From: an uncultured Collinsella sp.
Lineage (GTDB): Bacteria > Actinomycetota > Coriobacteriia > Coriobacteriales > Coriobacteriaceae
Assembly (NCBI GenBank): GCA_900541035.1
Contig: UQIN01000031.1
Coordinates: 1-20,464, forward strand
Reading direction: 5' to 3'
DNA length: 20,464 bases
How positions within the stretch are numbered: the first letter of the stretch is position 1; each line of letters opens with the position of its first letter. The translations under genes and the position numbers were made by a program. Positions 13,260-20,392 of the stretch are shown here, in pieces. Below the pieces are notes generated by a model, which was given only the letters and a program-made list of their open reading frames with translations, was not told the origin of the DNA and ran no database searches.

Positions 13260-14738
13260 ATGACTGAGACCGCTAAGAAAAAGCGCGGTATGCCTTCATC
13301 GTTCACCATTCTTCTAGCTCTGCTGGCAATTGTTGCAGTGATTACCGTTATCGTCTCCGGCACGTCCGGCGGCGCGGTTACCGCAGCCCGTCTGAGCGAT
13401 TTCTGCACCGCCCCGATCCTGGGCTTCGCTGACGCTCTGCCCGTCTGCCTCTTCGTTATGATCCTGGGCGGCTTCCTCGGCATGATGACCGAGACCGGCG
13501 CCCTGGACAACGGCATCGCCGTTCTGGTGCAGAAGCTTAAGGGCAACGAGATTATGCTCATTCCCGTGCTGATGCTCATCTTCTCCCTCGGTGGTACCAC
13601 CTATGGTATGTGCGAGGAGACCGTTCCCTTCTACGCCCTGCTCGCCGCTACCATGATGGCCGCTGGCTTCGACCCCATGGTCGGTGCCGCTACCGTCCTG
13701 CTCGGCGCTGGCTGCGGCTGCCTGGGCTCCACGGTTAACCCGTTCGCCGTCGGCGCTGCCGTCGACGCTCTGACCGGCGTTGGCATTGAGGTCAACCAGT
13801 CCATCATCATCGGCCTCGGTGCCGTCCTGTGGATTGTCACTACCGCTATGTCCATCTTCTTCGTGATGAACTATGCCAAGAAGGTCAAGGCTGACAAGGG
13901 TTCCACCATCCTGTCGATGCAGGAGCTCAAGGACGCCGAAGAGGCTCACGGCAAGGCTGCTTCCGAGGTCCACAAGGAGGTCAAGCTCACCGGTCGTCAG
14001 AAGGGTGTTCTGATTGCCTTCGCCTTCACCTTCGTCGTCATGATCGTCGGCTTCATTCCGCTGGCCGACCTCAACGAGGGCGTCGCCAACTTCTTCGACG
14101 CTGGCGCTGTCTACGACGCCGACGGTAACGCCGTCGTCCAGGGCTGGTCTGCCCTGATCACCGGCCTGCCCATTGGCCAGTGGTACTTCGACGAGGCTTC
14201 CACCTGGTTCTTCCTCATGGCCGTCCTGATCGGTATCATCGGTGGCCTGTCCGAGAAGCAGATCGTTAACACCTTTATCACCGGCGCTGCCGACATGATG
14301 TCCGTTGTTCTCGTCATCGCCCTCGCCCGTGGTATCTCCGTCCTCATGGCTAACACCGGCCTCGACGTCTTCGTCCTCGACGCTGCCGCCAATGCCCTGG
14401 CTGGCCTGTCCGGCGTGATCTTCGCTCCCATGAGCTTCCTGGTCTACTTCGGCCTGTCCTTCCTGATCCCCTCGACCTCCGGTATGGCCACCGTTTCCAT
14501 GCCCATCATGGGACCGCTGGCTGTTAAGCTCGGCTTCTCGCCCGAGGTCATGGTCATGATCTTCTCCGCCGCCATCGGTGTCGTGAACCTGTTCACCCCG
14601 ACCTCCGGCGCCATCATGGGCGGTCTCGCCCTGGCCAAGATCGAGTGGACGACCTGGCTCAAGTTTGCCCTTAAGCTCATCGTCGCGCTCTCCGTCGTCT
14701 GCGCCATCATCCTGACCGTCGCCTGCGTGTTGCTCTAA
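13260..14738 (+). CDS. arcD: YfcC family carrier, probable arginine/ornithine antiporter
   Basis: A 492-residue integral membrane protein of the YfcC/DcuC-like carrier family, with roughly 11-13 hydrophobic segments. Typical family stretches are GGTTYGMCEETVPFY (111-125), GCLGSTVNPFAVG (153-165), PSTSGMATVSMPIMGPLA and TPTSGAIMGGLALA. A charged cytoplasmic loop lies near 205-248. Streptococcal ArcD proteins in ADI operons belong to this same family, so exchange of arginine for ornithine is the best guess; the family also contains carriers with other substrates. I chose the ATG at 13260 because GGGGGG ends nine bases upstream; ATGs at 13233 and 13251 are poorly spaced. A cluster of hairpins follows the stop. 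Confidence 0.85.
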   Translation: MTETAKKKRGMPSSFTILLALLAIVAVITVIVSGTSGGAVTAARLSDFCTAPILGFADALPVCLFVMILGGFLGMMTETGALDNGIAVLVQKLKGNEIMLIPVLMLIFSLGGTTYGMCEETVPFYALLAATMMAAGFDPMVGAATVLLGAGCGCLGSTVNPFAVGAAVDALTGVGIEVNQSIIIGLGAVLWIVTTAMSIFFVMNYAKKVKADKGSTILSMQELKDAEEAHGKAASEVHKEVKLTGRQKGVLIAFAFTFVVMIVGFIPLADLNEGVANFFDAGAVYDADGNAVVQGWSALITGLPIGQWYFDEASTWFFLMAVLIGIIGGLSEKQIVNTFITGAADMMSVVLVIALARGISVLMANTGLDVFVLDAAANALAGLSGVIFAPMSFLVYFGLSFLIPSTSGMATVSMPIMGPLAVKLGFSPEVMVMIFSAAIGVVNLFTPTSGAIMGGLALAKIEWTTWLKFALKLIVALSVVCAIILTVACVLL

Positions 14739-14803
14739 GTACCCAACGGGTACCCCACGGAAACCTTGACGATCCTGTAAAGGATCATCTGGTCATCGTC
14801 TGT

Positions 14804-14871
14804 CCGGTGGGGTAAACCCACCGGTAGACTCCTACCTTTAGCCCCCTTCCGTTCCGTGCGCGGGAGGGGGC
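14804..14871 (+). terminator. Probable terminator region of the arcA2-arcB-arcD operon
   Basis: Stem CCGGTGGG (14804-14811)/CCCACCGG (14817-14824) is followed by GCCCCCTTCCG (14841-14851)/CGGGAGGGGGC (14861-14871), which has one T-G pair. GCTCTTGTGTT follows, a broken T-rich tail. Confidence 0.6.
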
Positions 14872-14879
14872 GCTCTTGT

Positions 14880-14907
14880 GTTCCGGCGTTTTACCAAACG
14901 CCGGAAC
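14880..14907 (+). repeat. Perfect 12-bp hairpin
   Basis: GTTCCGGCGTTT (14880-14891) pairs exactly with AAACGCCGGAAC (14896-14907) around a TACC loop. It follows the preceding stem almost directly. A second terminator-like element or part of a dispersed intergenic repeat are both possible. Confidence 0.6.
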
Positions 14908-14956
14908 CACTCGACGCTGCAAGCCCGCCAGGGCGGCAATCTGACGTTCAATCGTC

Positions 14957-14981
14957 GGGCATGGCCAAAAGGCCTATGCCC
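14957..14981 (+). repeat. Bulged hairpin
   Basis: GGGCAT and GGCC (14957-14966) pair with GGCC and ATGCCC (14971-14974, 14976-14981), with one bulged T and an AAAA loop. TCCTCTTTC follows. Confidence 0.45.
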
Positions 14982-15092
14982 TCCTCTTTCACGTCACTTT
15001 GCTCGCTCTGGTGGGCTTTCGCTGACTTTTGCTTCACCTGCGACGTTTCCATTATTGATACAAAGGCCAGGGTTGTTTGAACCAAAAAGGGG

Positions 15093-15161
15093 AAGTTGCG
15101 GTGGAATAGTTCCTGTTTGGCCGTCTTGAGGGGTTAAACGGGAACTATTTCACCGCAACTT
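15093..15161. repeat. Long 26-bp near-perfect hairpin
   Basis: Positions 15093-15118 pair with 15136-15161. All 26 pairs are canonical except two G-T wobbles; the loop is 17 bases. It begins AAGTTGCGGTG and ends CACCGCAACTT. It lies about 60 bases upstream of the -10 box of the next gene. Size and shape suit a palindromic intergenic repeat unit more than a simple terminator. Confidence 0.75.
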
Positions 15162-15223
15162 ATCGATGGCGTGTTTGGTTGGTGCCAGTTGATTGCTTGG
15201 GCGTTGGGGAGGGTCTGCTCCGT

Positions 15224-15229
15224 TATAAT
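15224..15229 (+). promoter_or_regulatory. -10 box of the UPF0371 gene
   Basis: A perfect TATAAT at 15224-15229, 39 bases before the ATG. No good -35 lies 16-18 bases upstream (GCGTTG at 15201-15206 is the nearest). Confidence 0.5.
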
Positions 15230-15268
15230 CGCCTAGATCATTAATTGGAAACGGGACGGGAGCCATAT

Positions 15269-16750
15269 ATGCGCCAGGGTTTCGACAACGCGAAGTATAT
15301 CGAGCTGCAGGCTGCTCACATTAAGGAGCGCATCTCGCAGTTTGGTGGCAAGCTCTATTTGGAGTTTGGCGGTAAGCTGTTCGATGACTATCATGCGAGC
15401 CGCGTGCTGCCGGGTTTTGAACCGGACAGCAAGTTCCGCATGCTCAAGAGCATCGCCGACGATGTCGAGGTTATCATCGCGATCAACGCGAACCACATCG
15501 AGAAAAACAAGGCTCGTGGTGACCTCGGCATTACCTATGACGAGGATGTGCTGCGCCTGGTTGACCTGTTTCGCGGCAACGGCTTTGCTGTCGCGGCTGT
15601 GGTCATCACCCAGTACGCCGGCCAGCCCGCTGCCGATGTGTTCCGCAACCGCCTGAACGCGCTCGGTATTCCCGCCAAGCTGCACTATCCCATCGAGGGG
15701 TATCCGCACGATGTCGATCTGATCGTGTCCGACGATGGCTACGGCAAGAACGAGTTTGTCGAGACCACCCGACCGCTCGTCGTGGTCACTGCCCCCGGTC
15801 CTGGCTCGGGCAAGCTTGCCACCTGCCTGTCTCAGCTCTATCACGAGCACAAGCATGGCACGGCCGCCGGCTATGCCAAGTTCGAGACCTTCCCTGTCTG
15901 GAATCTTCCTCTGACGCATCCGGTCAATATTGCCTACGAGGCCGCCACGGCTGACCTCGACGACGCCAATATCATCGATTCGTTCCACCTTGAGGCCTAC
16001 AACAAGACCACGGTCAACTACAACCGCGACGTCGAGGCCTTCCCGGTAGTCCGTGCCCTGATGGAAAAGATCCTGGGCAAGAGCCCCTACCAGAGCCCTA
16101 CGGACATGGGCGTCAATATGGTCGGCTTTGCCATCACCGATGACGATGCCTGCCGCGACGCTTCCAAGATGGAGATCGTCCGCCGCTACTTTACCGCGGT
16201 CGAAAATGTGCGCCGTACCGGCGTGGGCGATGAGCAAGTCGACCGTCTCAAGATAATTATGAAGAAAGCCGGCATCGATAAGAACTACTCACCGGCGCGC
16301 TCGGCGGCCCTCACCAGGGAGCAGCTGACGGGTGGTCCCGTGGGTGCCATGGTCATGCCCGATGGCTCCGTGGTGACCGGCAAGACTTCCACGCGCCTGG
16401 GCGCCGCGAGCTCGCTCATCATGAATGCACTTAAGCATGTCTCGGGCGTCGACCTTGAGCTCGAGGTCATTAGCGATGAAGCGATCGAGCCCATCAGCAA
16501 GCTCAAGACGCATTTCCTGGGCAGCAAAAACCCGCGCCTCCACACCGACGAGACGCTTATGGCGCTGTCGATCACCTCGGCCACGAGTGAGACGGCCGCT
16601 CGCGTCCTTTCGGGCCTGGAGCAGCTGCGCGGTTGCGATGCCTTCTTTAGCGTGATTATCTCGCCGACGGACGAGACGGTACTGCGCAAACTGGGTATCA
16701 ACGTGTGCTGCGAGCCCAAGTTTGAGCGCCGCGGTTTCTTCCATCGCTAA
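15269..16750 (+). CDS. UPF0371/DUF1846 family protein
   Basis: A 493-residue protein of the UPF0371 (DUF1846) family, conserved in many Gram-positive bacteria and of unknown function as far as I know. The N-terminal block GFDNAKYIELQAAHIKERI and LYLEFGGKLFDDYHASRVLPGF are family hallmarks. APGPGSGKLATCLSQLYHE (about 175-193) resembles a P-loop with Gly177 to Lys182, so nucleotide or phosphate binding is plausible but not shown. No signal peptide or membrane segment is evident. I chose the ATG at 15269 because GGGAG lies six bases upstream; a TTG at 15245 would add eight residues. It appears monocistronic, with a perfect -10 box before it and a clear terminator after it. Confidence 0.9.
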   Translation: MRQGFDNAKYIELQAAHIKERISQFGGKLYLEFGGKLFDDYHASRVLPGFEPDSKFRMLKSIADDVEVIIAINANHIEKNKARGDLGITYDEDVLRLVDLFRGNGFAVAAVVITQYAGQPAADVFRNRLNALGIPAKLHYPIEGYPHDVDLIVSDDGYGKNEFVETTRPLVVVTAPGPGSGKLATCLSQLYHEHKHGTAAGYAKFETFPVWNLPLTHPVNIAYEAATADLDDANIIDSFHLEAYNKTTVNYNRDVEAFPVVRALMEKILGKSPYQSPTDMGVNMVGFAITDDDACRDASKMEIVRRYFTAVENVRRTGVGDEQVDRLKIIMKKAGIDKNYSPARSAALTREQLTGGPVGAMVMPDGSVVTGKTSTRLGAASSLIMNALKHVSGVDLELEVISDEAIEPISKLKTHFLGSKNPRLHTDETLMALSITSATSETAARVLSGLEQLRGCDAFFSVIISPTDETVLRKLGINVCCEPKFERRGFFHR

Positions 16751-16784
16751 GTTTGAAGCACCGCGGTAATTACATTGCATTTTG

Positions 16785-16817
16785 GCCGTATCGGGTTAGC
16801 GCCCGGTACGGCTTTTT
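16785..16817 (+). terminator. Intrinsic terminator of the UPF0371 gene
   Basis: GCCGTATCGGG (16785-16795) pairs with CCCGGTACGGC (16802-16812) with one T-G pair, loop of six, then TTTTTG. It lies 34 bases after the stop. Confidence 0.95.
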
Positions 16818-16883
16818 GATCAATAAAGCGCCTATTTCGGCGAAAAATAGCTGTTTACCTGCCTAGAAACAATTTGAGCGGTA

Positions 16884-16889
16884 TACAAT
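16884..16889 (+). promoter_or_regulatory. Possible -10 box of the winged-helix gene
   Basis: TACAAT at 16884-16889, within CGGTATACAATAACCG, whose CGGT/ACCG ends form a small dyad that could be an operator, for example for self-regulation. No convincing -35 is seen. The leader to the ATG would be about 110 bases. Confidence 0.35.
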
Positions 16890-17006
16890 AACCGTAACTG
16901 TTTCATCCTTAGCGGGATGCCGCATGATGGATATTACCTGCCATCGTGAGGTGTGTCGGTCGCGCACGGCGCGTTAGATGCTCGTGCTCGGTTTGAGGAG
17001 GCTGCT

Positions 17007-17345
17007 ATGGCGGGCAAGGGTCGTGCGAGTGTCAACGATATGAAGCGTGTCGAGGTGCTGGTGTTGATGGAGATCGACCAGCAAACCGAAGACAATGGCG
17101 GGCCGTATGGTTTCTCGCGCAAAACGCTTGCCGAGCGCGTGGGGGTTTCGCCGTATCGTGCCCGCGCCGCAATCGATCGCTTGGATTCCGAAGGCATGAT
17201 TGATGTCATCTCGCGTTATAGCGACGACGGCGGTCAGCTTGCAAATGGCATTTGCCTCACCGAACGTGGCGAGTGGTATCTTGAGGGCGTCCGTACCGGC
17301 ATGCTCGTTCAAGAAATGCTTGAGGACGAGGTTGCTGATCGATAG
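17007..17345 (+). CDS. Small winged helix-turn-helix protein
   Basis: A 112-residue likely DNA-binding protein. Residues 36-60 (SRKTLAERVGVSPYRARAAIDRLDSEG) form a helix-turn-helix; 64-85 would be the wing, ending in LTERGEWYLEGV, as in MarR/PadR-like and other small winged-helix regulators. No ligand or metal motif is visible. I chose the ATG at 17007 because AGGAGG lies five bases upstream; a GTG at 16953 would add 18 residues. It has its own terminator and stands alone between UPF0371 and pyrG. Its target is unknown; self-regulation and control of a neighbour are both untested. Confidence 0.8.
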   Translation: MAGKGRASVNDMKRVEVLVLMEIDQQTEDNGGPYGFSRKTLAERVGVSPYRARAAIDRLDSEGMIDVISRYSDDGGQLANGICLTERGEWYLEGVRTGMLVQEMLEDEVADR

Positions 17346-17369
17346 CAGCATGTAACCCTTGCCATAGCG

Positions 17370-17402
17370 ACGCCGCCTGGGAAACCGGGCGGCGTTTTGT
17401 TT
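17370..17402 (+). terminator. Intrinsic terminator of the winged-helix gene
   Basis: ACGCCGCCTGG (17370-17380) pairs with CCGGGCGGCGT (17385-17395) with one T-G pair around GAAA, followed by TTTTGTTTC. It lies 24 bases after the stop. Confidence 0.92.
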
Positions 17403-17436
17403 CAAGATTGAGAAATGCAATCGCACGCGAGAAAAA

Positions 17437-17468
17437 TTGCGAACGGTCCGCGGCGCGAGTATTACAAT
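17437..17468 (+). promoter_or_regulatory. Possible pyrG promoter
   Basis: TACAAT at 17463-17468 is a good -10. TTGCGA at 17437-17442 is the best -35 but with a long 20-base spacer. A start site near 17475 would give a leader of about 50 bases. A short CCCGTA/TACGGG stem (17474-17479 with 17500-17505) lies in it; there is no terminator-like T run, so classic pyrG attenuation is not evident. Confidence 0.4.
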
Positions 17469-17482
17469 GAAGACCCGTAAGA

Positions 17483-17491
17483 TGTGGATAA
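17483..17491 (-). promoter_or_regulatory. DnaA-box match in the pyrG leader
   Basis: TGTGGATAA is the reverse complement of the consensus DnaA box TTATCCACA, a perfect 9/9 match, between the pyrG -10 and its ATG. A single box may be chance. Confidence 0.35.
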
Positions 17492-17523
17492 ACAACTTCT
17501 ACGGGAAGCGCAGGTAACTCAAT

Positions 17524-19185
17524 ATGACCAAGCATGTGTTCGTAACCGGTGGCGTGGTTTCGTCCCTGGGCAAGGGTATCACCGCGGCCTCGCTGGGCCG
17601 TCTGCTCAAGTCGCGTGGCTACAAAGTAACGATGCAGAAGGCCGACCCGTATCTGAACGTCGACCCCGGTACCATGAGCCCGTTCCAGCATGGTGAGGTC
17701 TTCGTTACCGAGGATGGTTACGAGTCCGACCTGGACCTGGGTCATTACGAGCGCTTTATTGATGAGAACCTGACCCGCGATTCCAACTTTACGACCGGTG
17801 CTATCTACAAAAGCCTAATCGCCCGCGAGCGTCGCGGCGACTTTTTGGGCGGTACCGTGCAGGTGATTCCCCACGTCACCAATGCCATTAAGGACAAGTT
17901 CCGCCGCATCGAGGAGCAGACCGGCTCCGATGTAGTCATCACCGAGCTGGGCGGCACGATTGGCGACATCGAGTCCCAGCCGTTTGTCGAGGCCATCCGT
18001 CAGTACCGCAAGGAGGCCGGCCCCGAGAACGTCTGCTACATCCACGTGTCGCTCGTTCCCTATATCGCCGCCGCCCACGAGGTCAAGACCAAGCCGACGC
18101 AGCACTCCGTTAAGGAGCTCCGCAGCTTTGGTATCCAGCCCGATATTATCGTTCTGCGCTCCGACCACCATATCGACGATGCCATCCGCGGCAAGATTGC
18201 AAGCTTCTGCGACGTCGACACCGACTGTGTCTTTACCAACGAGGACTGCGCGAGCATCTACGATGTTCCGCAGTTGCTTGCCGAGCAGGACTTTGACCTG
18301 CGCATTTGCGAGCGCCTGGGTCTGGACCCGCGTGAGCGCGACATGAGCGAGTGGAACGAGTTCCTGCGCAAGCAGAACCATGCCAACCATCACGCCGACA
18401 AGGTGAAGATCGCCGTCGTGGGCAAGTACACGCAGCTGCCCGATGCCTACCTGTCGGTTATCGAGGCTCTGCACCACGCGGGCGTGTTCTACGATCGCCA
18501 CGTTGACGTGCAGCTGGTCGATGGCGAGAGCCTCGACGAGCAGAACGTCTCCGAGGTCCTGGGTGACGCCTCGGGCATCTTGGTCCCTGGCGGCTTTGGC
18601 AAGCGCGCCCTGGAGGGCAAGATCCTCGCGGCCGAGTTTGCCCGCGAGCACAAGATTCCGTATCTGGGCATTTGCCTGGGTATGCAGGTGGCCGTGTGCG
18701 AATTTGCTCGCAACGTCGTCGGCCTTGCCGGCGCCAGCTCTTCCGAGTTCGATCCGGACGGCCCGTATAGTGTCATCGACCTGATGAGCTCGCAGGAGGA
18801 CGTGACCGAGAAGGGCGGCACCATGCGCCTGGGCGCCTATCCGTGCAAGCTCGCCGCCGATACCCTCGCGCGCGAGGCATATGGCGAGGAGCTCGTCTAC
18901 GAGCGTCACCGTCACCGCTTTGAGTTCAACAACGCCTTCCGTGACCAGCTCGAGGGCGCTGGTCTGGTTATCTCGGGTCTTTCGCCCGACGAGCGCCTGG
19001 TCGAGATGGTCGAGCTGCCGCGCGACGTGCATCCGTGGTATGTGGCAACCCAGGCTCATCCCGAGTTCAAGAGCCGCCCGACCAACCCGCAGCCGCTGTT
19101 CCGCGAGTTCGTGCGCGCCTCGATCGGCCAGCATGAGGGCGTCGATCGCTTGCAGGTGACGCCCAAGAACCTCGCTACGGACTAA
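17524..19185 (+). CDS. pyrG: CTP synthase
   Basis: A 553-residue, full-length CTP synthase, which aminates UTP to CTP using ATP and glutamine-derived ammonia, the last step of pyrimidine nucleotide synthesis. The N-terminal synthetase domain begins HVFVTGGVVSSLGKG with its nucleotide-binding loop, then KADPYLNVDPGTMSP and ELGGTIGDIES. The C-terminal glutamine amidotransferase domain has the nucleophile Cys384 in LGICLGMQ and the His512/Glu514 pair in AHPEF. AGG lies about nine bases before the ATG. xerD begins two bases after the stop, so the two should be co-transcribed. The family is normally allosterically controlled by CTP and GTP. Confidence 0.98.
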   Translation: MTKHVFVTGGVVSSLGKGITAASLGRLLKSRGYKVTMQKADPYLNVDPGTMSPFQHGEVFVTEDGYESDLDLGHYERFIDENLTRDSNFTTGAIYKSLIARERRGDFLGGTVQVIPHVTNAIKDKFRRIEEQTGSDVVITELGGTIGDIESQPFVEAIRQYRKEAGPENVCYIHVSLVPYIAAAHEVKTKPTQHSVKELRSFGIQPDIIVLRSDHHIDDAIRGKIASFCDVDTDCVFTNEDCASIYDVPQLLAEQDFDLRICERLGLDPRERDMSEWNEFLRKQNHANHHADKVKIAVVGKYTQLPDAYLSVIEALHHAGVFYDRHVDVQLVDGESLDEQNVSEVLGDASGILVPGGFGKRALEGKILAAEFAREHKIPYLGICLGMQVAVCEFARNVVGLAGASSSEFDPDGPYSVIDLMSSQEDVTEKGGTMRLGAYPCKLAADTLAREAYGEELVYERHRHRFEFNNAFRDQLEGAGLVISGLSPDERLVEMVELPRDVHPWYVATQAHPEFKSRPTNPQPLFREFVRASIGQHEGVDRLQVTPKNLATD

Positions 19186-19187
19186 GG

Positions 19188-20129
19188 GTGCCGGCGAACC
19201 AAGAACATACCGAAGCTACTCCCTCGTCGCTCGCTGTGGTGGCGGGGGAGTATCTCGATTACCTTGCGGTCGAGCGGGGTTTGGCGCGCAATACGATTGC
19301 GGCCTACCGTCGTGACCTGACGACGTACTGCGCCTATCTGGAGCGGGCGGGTATTGTGTCTTTTGAAGAGGTGACCCGTCAGGTCGTGGAGGGCTTTGTT
19401 GCCGATCGCCGCGACGGAGGCTATTCCGACGCCTCGGTGGAGCGCGCGCTTGCTGCCGTGAAGGGCCTGCATGCCTTTTTGGTGCGCGATGGGGCCGTGG
19501 CCCAAAACCCGACAGCGGCGTTGCGCCTGCCCAAAAAGGCAGATCGCCTGCCGGAATACCTTTCGGTGGAGGATGTCTCGGCACTGCTCGATCAAGACTT
19601 TCCCGAGGGCGAGATGGGACTGCGCGATCATGCCATCTTGGAAGTGCTTTACGGTTGCGGCCTGCGCGTGAGTGAGCTGGTTGGGCTCGATGTGGGCGAT
19701 ATCCATATCGATGACGGGTTTGTCCTGGTGCGCGGTAAGGGCTCCAAGGAGCGTCTGGCCCCGTTGGTGGGAAGCGCGGCTCGCGCCTTGACACACTATA
19801 TAGGTGACGGGCGCACTCTCCTGGCCGCGCATGCTCACGGGACGGAGACCTCGGCGGTCTTTTTAAATAAGAACGGACGTCGCCTGTCGCGCCAGGCCGT
19901 GCATGCGATATGCGAGCGGTATGGGCGCCAGGTGGGGCTGGTTGGGCTCCATCCCCACACCCTGCGCCACTCCTTTGCCACCCACATGCTCGCGGGCGGT
20001 GCCGACCTGCGTGTGCTGCAGGAGATTTTGGGCCATGCCGATATTTCGACCACGCAGGTCTACACGCATGTCGACCGCACGCAACTGACCGAGGTCTATC
20101 TGGCGGCGCATCCGCTGGCACATCGCTAG
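19188..20129 (+). CDS. xerD: Tyrosine recombinase XerD
   Basis: A 313-residue site-specific tyrosine recombinase of the XerC/XerD type, which resolves chromosome dimers at dif with a partner at division. The N-terminal SAM-like domain (about 15-105) is followed by the catalytic domain with Arg160 (CGLRVSEL), Lys184 (GKGSKER), His257 and Arg260 (HPHTLRHSFATH), His283 (LGHADIS) and the nucleophile Tyr292 (QVYTHV), all intact. Start is GTG, two bases after the pyrG stop, with only AAGG directly before it, so translational coupling to pyrG is likely. Spacing and length fit XerD better than a phage integrase. The neighbours are housekeeping genes, with no att-like repeats seen. Confidence 0.93.
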   Translation: MPANQEHTEATPSSLAVVAGEYLDYLAVERGLARNTIAAYRRDLTTYCAYLERAGIVSFEEVTRQVVEGFVADRRDGGYSDASVERALAAVKGLHAFLVRDGAVAQNPTAALRLPKKADRLPEYLSVEDVSALLDQDFPEGEMGLRDHAILEVLYGCGLRVSELVGLDVGDIHIDDGFVLVRGKGSKERLAPLVGSAARALTHYIGDGRTLLAAHAHGTETSAVFLNKNGRRLSRQAVHAICERYGRQVGLVGLHPHTLRHSFATHMLAGGADLRVLQEILGHADISTTQVYTHVDRTQLTEVYLAAHPLAHR

Positions 20130-20164
20130 TACCTCGCTGACCTGCACATTTATAAATATTAAGG

Positions 20165-20231
20165 GGGACGGGCCCCAGATTGCCGAGACGCGCTTTTGCG
20201 CGCATGGGCAATCTGGGGCCCGTCCCATTTT
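20165..20231 (+). terminator. Strong terminator of pyrG-xerD
   Basis: Positions 20165-20184 pair perfectly with 20207-20226 (20 bp), capped by an inner CGCGC/GCGCG stem with a TTTT loop (20189-20202). ATTTTTCG follows. It starts 35 bases after the xerD stop. Confidence 0.95.
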
Positions 20232-20324
20232 TCGCCAGACACCGACGCGTTGGTGGGCCGTGTGTGCCGTGGGTGGGGGAGTTTGGGGGCGATGTGAACG
20301 GCGTGTAAGGGGACGTAAAAATCG

Positions 20325-20350
20325 CCTCAAGGTCAACTTGAAGGTTGAGG
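20325..20350. promoter_or_regulatory. MerR-like dyad
   Basis: CCTCAAG at 20325-20331 faces CTTGAAGG at 20337-20344 across five bases, and CCTCAA also mirrors TTGAGG at 20345-20350. The pattern resembles MerR/SoxR-family operators but is imperfect, and no matching promoter is clear. Confidence 0.3.
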
Positions 20351-20392
20351 TTCGCGGGCGTGGTTCTACAGGTGGCATCACGCCTGTGCTGC

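Larger units (their letters stand above)
14739..15268. other. Hairpin-rich intergenic region after arcD
   Basis: About 530 bases without a credible gene. Stems in order: GTACCC/GGGTAC (14739-14753), GATCCT/AGGATC (14771-14786), CCGGTGGG/CCCACCGG (14804-14824), a GC-rich terminator-like stem (14841-14871), a perfect 12-bp stem (14880-14907), a bulged GGCC stem (14957-14981) and a 26-bp stem (15093-15161). The downstream promoter lies at about 15224. Short open frames here cross these stems and have no ribosome site. Confidence 0.7.

Noticed and set aside
14856..15129. Two short overlapping plus-strand frames (74 and 83 codons) after arcD
   Set aside because: They run through several hairpins, lack ribosome sites and have no recognisable features.
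15233..16237. A 334-residue minus-strand open frame opposite the UPF0371 gene
   Set aside because: Low-information antisense translation; the plus-strand gene has all family motifs, a promoter and a terminator.
17437..17446. GAACGG at 17441 and 20297 as further members of the arc operator set
   Set aside because: A 6-mer is expected about ten times by chance on both strands in this window, and neither has a partner 21 bases away.
17815..19134. A 439-residue minus-strand open frame opposite pyrG
   Set aside because: It is an antisense shadow of the full-length, well-conserved pyrG, with no ribosome site or recognisable domain.
19188..20129. Phage or integrative element integrase
   Set aside because: It sits two bases after pyrG, has XerD length and motifs, and there are no attachment-site repeats or element genes nearby.
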